Origin: Spinellus fusiger
Lineage: Eukaryota; Mucoromycota; Mucoromycetes; Mucorales; Phycomycetaceae
Assembly: GCA_025094145.1 (NCBI GenBank)
Contig: JALLLS010000123.1
Location: 1-64,000, forward strand
Direction: 5' to 3'
Length of the DNA stretch: 64,000 nt
Below are positions 55,951 to 64,000 of the stretch, piece by piece. The notes beneath the pieces are model-generated. The model saw nothing but the letters and a program-made list of their open reading frames with translations. It searched no databases and was not told the DNA's origin. Position 1 is the stretch's first letter; every line of letters begins with the position of its first letter. The position numbers and the translations under genes were made by a program.

Positions 55951-57639
55951 TTTGTTGGGATGAAACACTCAGCGCGTCACGAGCAGTCTTCACTTGGAGA
56001 AGACCGTGCGCATAGAAGAAAGGAGCGAAACAGTCACATGTACAAACAAACAAGTAAGGAAGGATTTACAGCTGCTTGTTCCTATAGCACAGTTGAGTCA
56101 GGACAGCCCACTGTCTTTTTATCTGTAAAGAGAAAAAAAAAGAAAAAAAAAGAGCATCAATACTACTATAAAAAGGAGAGAAGAGAAAGAAGAGAGAGGC
56201 TGTTGGTGATGGAGAAATAGTCTATGAATGTTATACTGCTGTTATTATTATTACTACTGCTGCTATCACCAATACCACCACCACTACTAATTGACTGTAG
56301 CCAGGTCCACACAATAAAAAATACCAGTCCCTGATACCTACTGGTAGAAAAGGGGAGAATCAATGCCCTTGTCCTATTCAGAGATGTTGAGGCGGACAGT
56401 GGGAGGGGCATGCGGGAAATATGCAAGGGACGAAAGGACTGCTCCATAATGATGAATTTCAATGGGAAATCTCATTCACAGCAATAACAAGCAGAGGAAT
56501 TCCATAGTAAAGATAAACAGCCAATGGGTTGGGCAGGTGGATAAACCCATTGAATCAGCAGCAGTCCATGGCACATCCCACCTTCTATGCAGTCCACAGT
56601 GCAAAAAGACTCTTGTTGAGAAGGATCCTTTATCTATAAGCCATCCCACACACTCCCAATCTACTCAAAGAACAGTGCAAAGTATTATTTTTTGGGTGTT
56701 GGTTGCTACTCGTGCATTGGGCCTATTAGCCACCCACTGTTCTTCTACTCAAAGATCAGTGGGTGGCCCTGAAGAATAAGGATGGATTCAAAGACCGAAC
56801 TAACAAACATTGCATAAGATGGGCTGTCGTGTGTCCATCAGACTATGGACTGCCTCAGTAGACATTGGATTTGTAGGGCTGAGTACACACCTAAAGATTG
56901 TTGGGATATAAAAGTAGATACATGGACAATAAGATAACACTCTTTTTATGATTGGCTAATATATTTAAAAAGGGTATTCTTGAGGAATAAAATAGTGTAG
57001 AAATGTAGTATGGTTCCAAAAAAGACTTACTTGTATCTTGGTTTAGTGTAGCGATAACTACACCGGATTCTTTTTTTTTATGTTTTGGTGGGTCGTCTAC
57101 TACTAGCTAGATGTTTGTCTGATTGTTGTTGATTAATAAAACTCAAAGGCTTCATTCTAAGAAATAGGATGAAGCTATTGACATTTCGGGTTTCCACAGC
57201 AGAAGTACCTTTATTTGAATAATTTGTTATGCAATACTGGGGTGACTATGGCTCTCTCTTCGAGGTCCTCTTGCAATTTCTAGAACCAGGGAAGAAGGTA
57301 TTTGGTAATTACATTAATATACCTGTCTTGATTAACTAAACCCTTACCATAATTGTATGTATGTTGTGTATGAAGCTCATTATACCTTCGATATTTCTTC
57401 CTGATCACTCTAATCCCTTTATCATTGCCCATAACAGTAAAATAAAAATAAAAAATTGATTTGCTGTCCACTCATTTTTGCATGGGACTGCATGCCTCAC
57501 CAGAATAAGAATATTTTTTATTCTTTGGTCTTGATATTATCTTGTTATTTCCAACACTGTCTATACAACTTGATACTTAGGCACTTGTTGAGATGAGCAT
57601 AAATAAGCAAGGTAATGTGCCATTATTAACAAAGCGAAA
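55951..57639. other. Intergenic; LINE tail fragment at 56640-56770
   Basis: Near 56670-56735 the sequence (GTGCAAAGTATT...GCATTGGGCCTATTAGCCACCC) matches the 3-prime tail of LINE-2 at about 20135-20200, so a truncated LINE end is present. Poly-A/GAGA runs occur near 55805-55860. No gene is recognised. Confidence 0.5.
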
Positions 57640-57955
57640 CAATAGAAAGAAGTTTTAGATACCACCAAGGACTATTCTAGTGATAAAAAGGTAAGCAGTG
57701 TCTTCATCTGGGCTTGAGCTCATTGTATTCCACAAGATATAGTACTGACTCTTCTTCCAATAGATGATATATGGCTTATTAATAGCAAGACAAGTATTAA
57801 GTACAAGGTAAGCATACTATCTCTCTTGATTGAATTATTACTAATACACTCTTTTATTATTAGACAAGTTAAGGCTCTTTCTCAAGTCAGTCTCAGGTGG
57901 TCTTTTACAAGGTTAATAATGTTTAGGGTATACTCTTAAGCATAGTTATCTATCT
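57640..57955 (-). repeat. Dispersed repeat I, copy 2 (empty MITE site)
   Basis: Reverse-complement match to 835-1049 plus 1427-1565. At about 57755-57780 it carries the single TAT site that is duplicated around MITE D1. Confidence 0.75.
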
Positions 57956-58124
57956 CTCAATAACAAACCACATGGCCTTTAGTGTGTGGATTCTATTTCT
58001 TCAAGGAATAAACTTTGGCAGTAGCTATATTATTATTATAAACAATATTATTCATAAACAATATATTCCACTGATAATACAATTTGATATTGAGGTATCC
58101 ATAAAAAGAAACTAATAATTTGGA

Positions 58125-58245
58125 TACTTGCAAACCTTTTGATTTTAAACATATTTCCATAAAAGGTGCGTTTTTGCGTATGTAAAAGGAAAAATAGATC
58201 ACCGCTTAAAGGCCAGCCAAATCTCCTGATGTGTAGAGTCATAGT
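58125..58245 (+). repeat. Dispersed repeat G, copy 2
   Basis: Matches 40484-40605, starting GCAAACCTTTTGATTTTAAA and ending near AAATCTCCTGATGTGTAGA. About 380 nt upstream of the Tc1 relic, so it might be part of that element. Confidence 0.6.
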
Positions 58246-58622
58246 CATAGTAACACTAATAAAGCCATATGTCTTGGTGAGTTCGGCCTTATAACAATCC
58301 ACTCAAACCCTCTTACATCCAGAAATAGAGCCATTCTTGGTGCTGATTGGCTACTGTTCGGTGGCTATACCATATGAATAAGGCGCGTCTTTGTCAGGGG
58401 TTGCATCAAGATAAGAGAAAAGAACAAAGTATATGGAGTTTCAATAGCATCTCTAGTCTCTACAGCAGGAGTGAAGAGAATACAGTCTTTCCGGAAATAA
58501 TTAGTGCAAAAATAAAAAATCAATTTGGTGCACTTTTATACTGATTATTTATTTATTCATTTATTTATTTTTTAAAAAAAACAACCATTCAACATTGAGC
58601 ATGGATCAATTTATTTGCAAAG

Positions 58623-60190
58623 ATGGAAGTGGGGATCTTTACAACTAAGATGGAGGGTTCAGTTGCTGTTTTAAATATGAAAGTGGACAATGATCAATAC
58701 CCACTGCACAACGTCACAAACTTTAGACACTACATGGAACTGAAGCCTCCGGAAAAGCAGGTCAAGGACAATAAACTTGATAACTTAAAAGATGATGGCA
58801 TCATCAAAAATGAACAGGTTGCAAAAGCAAGGTATTGTTCATATATAAAAAAGAGGATAAGGATAGGTTTTTTTTATTGGGTATATGAGAAGCAACTTAG
58901 TGTCCGTACTGCTTACAGAAAGATCAAAATGCCTCCTAGCACTGGCCAAAACCGGTTCAAAAAAGGAACAGAGAGTTTAAATAAGGATGAAGACTTACCT
59001 CACAGGAAAAATGGTGGCGGTTCGAATAGTAATTCGGCTGGAAAACCACCTAAACTTTGCAAAGAACACAAGGATTTTGTGGTTGACATGGTAGATGAAA
59101 AGCCAGATAGTGCTCTGGAGGAAGTGATAGAGCGGTTGAATGCCCAGTTTATAAGTTGAGCATCAATTATAGTAAGAAAAATGTATACTATTTCGACACT
59201 TCTGAAGGCAATTCCTGCACTAATATTATACAAATAATAAAAAGGAACTTGTCAAGTCATTAACACTCTGCAACCACAGGAGTCCATACTTTTGACAGAC
59301 ATATAGACAGCAGCAGTGCACTTTACTTTCTAATACTGCCCCTGTACACTGTAATCTATCTATTCAATGTGTTCATAGTATTATTGGTTATGATGAATCA
59401 AGATAAAAAGAGTTGGTATCAATAAAGAGCAGTTGATTCTATATATAATCAGCTGAAATTAGAAATGTTGAAGTTTGAGGTGAATGCGTATAGAAACACC
59501 CTTATTAACTACTGAAATCAGTTAGGATTTGTATATTTTTCTGTAGACCACACTCTGGCCTTCACTGAAAAACACACAAAGAGAAACAGCTTTGTTGGGC
59601 TAAGGAACATGCCAGTTAAGCAAGTGGTTAGTAAAGAGGTATCGTTTAGTCTGATGAGTCAACATACATTATGAAAGAGAGCAATAGAGATGCCTGTGTC
59701 ATTAAAATAGTTAGAGAACGATATAGTTATAACCCTATTGATCCAACGATGCAGTTTGGTGGTGATGGTGTGATGTTTTAGAGCTGTTATTAGGCTAATG
59801 GATTTAGCTCATTAGTCGTTGTTAATAGCACTGTAAACCAAGACAAATACATCATTGTTTTAGTTAGTGAGTTCCATCCTTGGTTCATGGAGTTGTATCA
59901 GAAAGAGAACAGTAAGTTTCTGTTACAAGAAGAGGGTGCTAGATGTCATACTAGGGCCTATGCTAGATAGTGGAAAGAGACATATCAGATTAGCAGCTTT
60001 GATTACTAGCCTACACAAATCCCTGACTTGAACTCAACTGAACATTTTTGATACGCCTTGGAAATATGAATTGAATAAAGAAGGGTATCTATTATCAATA
60101 TAGAAAGTTAGTGTTGAACTTGCACAACAGTAAATTCAGAGTATGAATGACAGATTTCAGGCTATCATTGATGCTAAAGAAGGCCATACA
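58623..60190 (+). pseudogene. Decayed Tc1-type transposase
   Basis: The N-terminal part (58623-59159) is open for 178 codons with a helix-turn-helix-like segment, YCSYIKKRIRIGFFYWVYEKQLSVRTAYRK, in two blocks. Beyond several stops, the DDE core is still readable between about 59648 and 60070: SDESTYIM, GGDGVMF, EEGARCHT, and IPDLNSTEHF. In this core TAG or TGA stands at places where Tc1 transposases have Trp (after VMF, before the IPDLN block, after EHF). It is related at family level to the transposase at 6285-7592 but is a separate lineage. No terminal inverted repeats were identified. Confidence 0.75.
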
Positions 60191-60511
60191 AAATATTAAC
60201 TGTATTATTATTCTATTCTCGATAAATAAAGATATCGAGACTTGATATGCTTAAGTTTGAAGCTTCTAAATCAAATGTAGTGTTTTATTTTATGTTTAAA
60301 ATGTTCTATCTATCTCGTCCTGATATTTATTTTCAAAAGTATTCAATTCAGTTGAGTGTGGCTGTATTAACACTTTCTTGAACAAGTATGTTTATCCTAA
60401 CTATATACCCAATAGCATTATTTGAGTGAACCATGTTCAAAATAGATAGACAAGCTGTTATAAGTATGGCTATTTGCGCAAAAGTCATCTTAATTGTTCA
60501 AATAATGATAG

Positions 60512-62046
60512 AAACCAAACAGAAAGTAGTGACATTGTGATATGACCAAGAAATGGCAGCTTACTGTAAAGAATGAGTGAAATAAATCAGTCGTACAATC
60601 CTATGAGCTTAGTACTTCTTTCTTCCTACAGGACAGTTAGGTTGGACTATAAAAACATGCTCAGTCAATGACCAAAATGTCAAGATAAGCACAATAAAAC
60701 ACTACTGCTTCAGATTGATGTACATAGAGATAAATCACTTGCATTTATTTGGAAAGCCCCTTTATCAGTATGGAGTAGACATGCATGCTAACATTGAACA
60801 AGGCTGTCTGAGTTTTATATAGCATAACAAAGACAAACTGAGAAGAGATATACTAAGTGGTGTACATGATACTGTTACTTCAGGTTCTATACACTAAAAA
60901 CGAGTAGTTAGTAGTTAGTAGTTATCAGTTTGTAAATAAATAAATAAAACAAACAGTTACAAAATAAATGGTCTGGAATGAAGCATTTATGATAAGTTGT
61001 AGTGTATTTGAATGCAGTGGATAGATCTTTTAGAGATAGTATAAGAGTATAACAGCCTTTATTAGAATGTGTGCCTTTTGGTGGTGATTTCCTTGAAGTT
61101 CCTCTATATGTAATAATCATTAGAATAAAAGAATAACATACAAGTTGAATAAAAAAAGAAGGAACAGAATGAATCATACGTTAACTAAACAGATATCTTT
61201 GGACATAAGAAGCCATTGATGACACTTTCACATCAATAGAGGATGAATAGTAGCTGATACTATACAATGTTATTAAAGGCTATCCATTTCCTCTTTCTGA
61301 TTGTATTTCTATCTATTTTTTCTGAACTAAAGATGTTATGTAGCCAAAAAGATACGAATAAAGTAAATTAAATACAATATGCCTATAGAATCAATCTAAG
61401 GTTCTTAAATGTATTTGATTTTCATAGGAGACTATAGCAAGTTATCCAGGTGCGAATCCTACCAGAGTAATGACAATAAAAGGAAAAGGCATGCGGAGGA
61501 TGTTGAAGAAAGAAGGATTCAAGCTCTATCTTATCAATGAATTCAAAACATCGACCCTATGTCCTGAGTGCAAGTAATCACCTTTTGGAAACAGTTAAAC
61601 ATATCAAGAACCCCAGGCCCTATCAACGAACAAAAATACTCCAAGTTAAATGTCATGGTCTTCTCAGGTCATTTCTTCTTAATTTTATATCAAAAAAGAA
61701 ACTCATTTCCCTCCCTTCAAATAGGTGTTCAAACCAAAATTGTATGAAAGACAAGACATTGAGGCTTTGGGAATCGTGATCTAGCTTCTACATTGAACTT
61801 TGGACATAGTCTAATGTCTCCAAGGGAAAATGGTACCCTATTATAGTGCTTTTGTAGATAGAACAAAAGAGAACATAAAGATACACCTAGAACTAAGAAA
61901 AGGTCCAAGCCTTCTTGTTTATCTTTCTCCTTCCCCAGTGATCACTGGTGTCTCGGTTGACTCACTGACGGAAACCCATGCTACAGGTAAACTATCTAAA
62001 AAGTGATAATAGAGTGTATCTTATTCGATTTTTTCATGCAAAAAGA
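60512..62046 (+). mobile_element. FzA-delta: internally deleted Fanzor element
   Basis: The 5-prime about 970 nt and 3-prime about 560 nt match the FzA element (26130-27120 and 28788-29362); about 1.7 kb of coding sequence is missing, joined between ATGACAAT and AAAGGAAAAGGCATG. The remaining C-terminal piece (61480-61855) keeps NEFKTSTLCPEC, the intron and the NRDPAATLNF segment with the same extra G in TTTGGG. It also has an extra base near 61577 that shifts the frame after CPECK. The 3-prime non-coding region is retained. The form is that of a non-autonomous derivative. Confidence 0.8.
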
Positions 62047-62051
62047 CATAA

Positions 62052-62082
62052 TAATGTACAGTATTTATTATACTGTACATTA
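62052..62082. repeat. 13-bp perfect inverted repeat beside FzA-delta
   Basis: TAATGTACAGTAT at 62052-62064 is inverted at 62070-62082 with spacer TTATT, starting 5 nt after the end of homology between the two Fanzor copies. The FzA copy at 29362 does not have it. Confidence 0.8.
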
Positions 62083-62704
62083 ATGATTAGATATACATTA
62101 CCCTCCCATTTTTTTTTGCTTAAAGATAGATAGATAGTTATACAAACAAAATGCCATCATACTAGGGAGAGTTACACACCAAAAAAATCAGCGTGTTCCC
62201 AAGGCAGATGTAAATTTATTGAATAAGGACTAAAGATAAAGTAAAAAGAATACTGTAATACTGTAATACTATAATACTATAAACAATGTTCTTATAGGAG
62301 ACATAACAAGTAGGCTGCATTTATAGGCTATTGTCTATTTTACTACAAAAGGAATGGATCAGCACAGTATCTAATCATTACAAGGCCACACACTTCATTA
62401 CCTTTACTAGTGATGCATGAACGAAGAAAGGTGATAAATAATATATAAATCTATTCAAAGTTCAAAGTTCAAAGTTCAAAGAAATAGTTTCTATCTAACG
62501 CTTGTGATTCCATCCAATATTTTGCTATGTCTTTTTGTCAGGTAGTTTTCTCTATCTTTTATTTATTTTACTATTTCTAATCTCTCATAAGTAGGATACA
62601 GTATAAAACAGTATCAACAAGAATGCAATCGTTGTGCTCCTATCCATAGAAGCTCATATTTATAATAATAATAATAATAATAAAAAAAAAGTGGCATGGC
62701 AGTA
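62083..62704. other. Intergenic, no gene seen
   Basis: A TTCAAAG tandem of four units near 62455-62482 and an AAT run near 62660 are the only structures noted between the Fanzor copy and the TFIIF gene. Confidence 0.5.
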
Positions 62705-64000
62705 TCACAGTCCAGGTTTTAACTCAACTGTTCGGGTTTTAGGATCCCCTGTAACATTATGCCTTGCCACCTTTTTCAGAAGCTCAGTGACAATTTCACG
62801 GTTACGCTCGTTCTTCTTGATTCTCTTTCTGAACCGCATAAGAAACTCCTTGGTAGTCATTCTCTCGCCTCTTAATGTATCAATCACTTCTTGTTCTGTA
62901 ATCAAGTCATCTTCTCCACCTGCAAATGACTGAGAACTGCTTTCACGAGGCGAATGATATGCCTTGTGCTTGTGTTTGATGTCGTGACTAGATTCCTCTG
63001 GCTTTCTCTTTTTCAGCACAGGACTGGCTTCACGCATAGGAGGCCCCCCTCCCAAACTATGGGACCGATGTGTGTCCTCCCGCTTAATGTAGAGAGAGGG
63101 GGATCCTGGCCGCCCAATAGGCTTAGACAGACCCTCTTTTCGTATCTTGGTCGTCATGGTCTTTTTGGGCAGCATAGGCTTCACTGGTAGAACCTGTTTT
63201 TTCTTTATAGGCAAAACAGACTTCTTGGTGATCTCAGTGTCAGACTTTGACTCCTCTTCCTCCATATCAGAGCCAAGTTCTTCTGCCTATTCCCGGGTTA
63301 TTCTCAGTAGCAAGCACAGTCTTACTTACACTCGAGGCATACGGATCGCCTTCTTCATCACTTTCATAGGCACGATTCTTCTCCAAATCACGTACCAACT
63401 TACGCATTTGCTATTCCCAAATGTTACTGCTGCTTACCTGCCATTCTCCTTACCTTGCCTTCTGATGTCAGTCTATTCATCTCATCATCCAACTGCTCGA
63501 CTGTCTCCTCACCCCCAGGCACATAGCCCCTTGTCTCTTTCTTGACTCTCTCTTTGCTGTCTTTGATGTCCTCATCTTCCACCTCATGTTCTCCGCCTCC
63601 CTCTTCATCATCTTGGAAGACATCATCAAAGTCCAGATCATCGACATCAGAGTCCTATTCTCTTTCGATGAGTTCTCTTCTCCGTCCCTGCTCTCTCCAT
63701 GCCTTGCACATACCTCACGTGTACGTGCTTTACCAGATTCATCATCAGAACCCCCTCGACTGAACAGCATACATCTTTATTATACCCAACAGAGAATAGA
63801 ACACCCAACAGACACAACTTACATTGCTTCTCCATTCTCAACAATCTTGAACTTTTGCTGTCGAGTCCCTCTCTCCTCCACAGCCTCTTGTTTATCACGC
63901 TTCATCATCATCCACCGGTTCTGCTCTCTCTTTTGCTGCTTCTTCAACTAGCACACCCGATCAACCCCATGGACTGTACTTCCAACCTACCTGTTCTTCT
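62705..64000 (-). CDS. TFG1: TFIIF alpha subunit (RAP74/Tfg1), C-terminal part
   Basis: Partial gene running off the right edge. Exons on the minus strand: 63991 to beyond 64000, 63823-63947, 63714-63774, 63454-63654, 63330-63410 and 62705-63286, all phase-consistent with introns of 43-59 nt. Early exons carry NRWMMMKR and a DDE-rich acidic region (EESGK... DDVFQDDEEG), then a basic linker (KKKQVLPVKPMLPKK). The C-terminal winged helix is clear: LITEQEVIDTL, MTTKEFLMRF, EIVTELLKKVARH, ending VELKPGL. TFIIF alpha acts with RNA polymerase II at initiation, and this winged helix is the family's binding site for the FCP1 phosphatase and TFIIB. The N-terminal dimerisation domain lies outside the window. 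Confidence 0.9.

Overview
The window reads as nuclear DNA of an early-diverging fungus, most likely a Mucoromycota (Mucorales-type) species. Genes are compact with many 42-60 nt GT-AG introns. They encode fungal proteins: a GPI-anchored chitin deacetylase, a Pho81-type SPX/ankyrin protein and a Cat2-type carnitine acetyltransferase with an AKL tail. A queuine tRNA-ribosyltransferase subunit, absent from yeast, is also present. Intergenic DNA is AT-rich and carries Ty3/gypsy chromovirus, LINE, Tc1/mariner-type, C2H2-transposase and Fanzor elements. Genus cannot be decided from sequence alone.

Positions 1 to about 26000 form a nested transposon zone with two tRNA genes (Met-CAT at 10525-10596, Val-CAC at 16029-16102). 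Layers can be ordered because many insertions keep target-site duplications (TSDs): three LTR families (A, B, C) with TG...CA ends and 5-bp TSDs, and a roughly 380-bp MITE with 12-bp inverted ends and 3-bp TSDs. They lie in or beside a C2H2-finger transposase gene, a Tc1-like transposase, a chromovirus and two LINEs. The zone is extremely poor in CpG (none seen across 17302-18637), and its broken ORFs carry stops at expected Trp, Arg or Gln codons.

Positions 26130-29362 hold a different element with normal CpG content. It encodes a Fanzor protein, the eukaryotic relative of TnpB and an RNA-guided nuclease family. An internally deleted copy lies at 60512-62046 and a fossil of a second Fanzor lineage at about 39420-39880. 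This is the most unusual content of the window.

Positions 31570-55759 and 62705-64000 are the gene-rich part: chitin deacetylase (-), QTRT2 (+), dihydroorotase URA4 (-), PHO81-like (+), NADH-cytochrome b5 reductase (+), RBM18-like RNA-binding protein (+), bHLH factor (+), carnitine acetyltransferase CAT2 (-), carnitine carrier CRC1 (-), dynein regulator LIS1/PAC1 (-), and the TFIIF alpha subunit (-, running off the end). CAT2 and CRC1 are neighbours on one strand and act in consecutive steps of the acetyl-carnitine shuttle. Between LIS1 and TFIIF alpha lie repeats, a decayed Tc1 relic and the deleted Fanzor copy.
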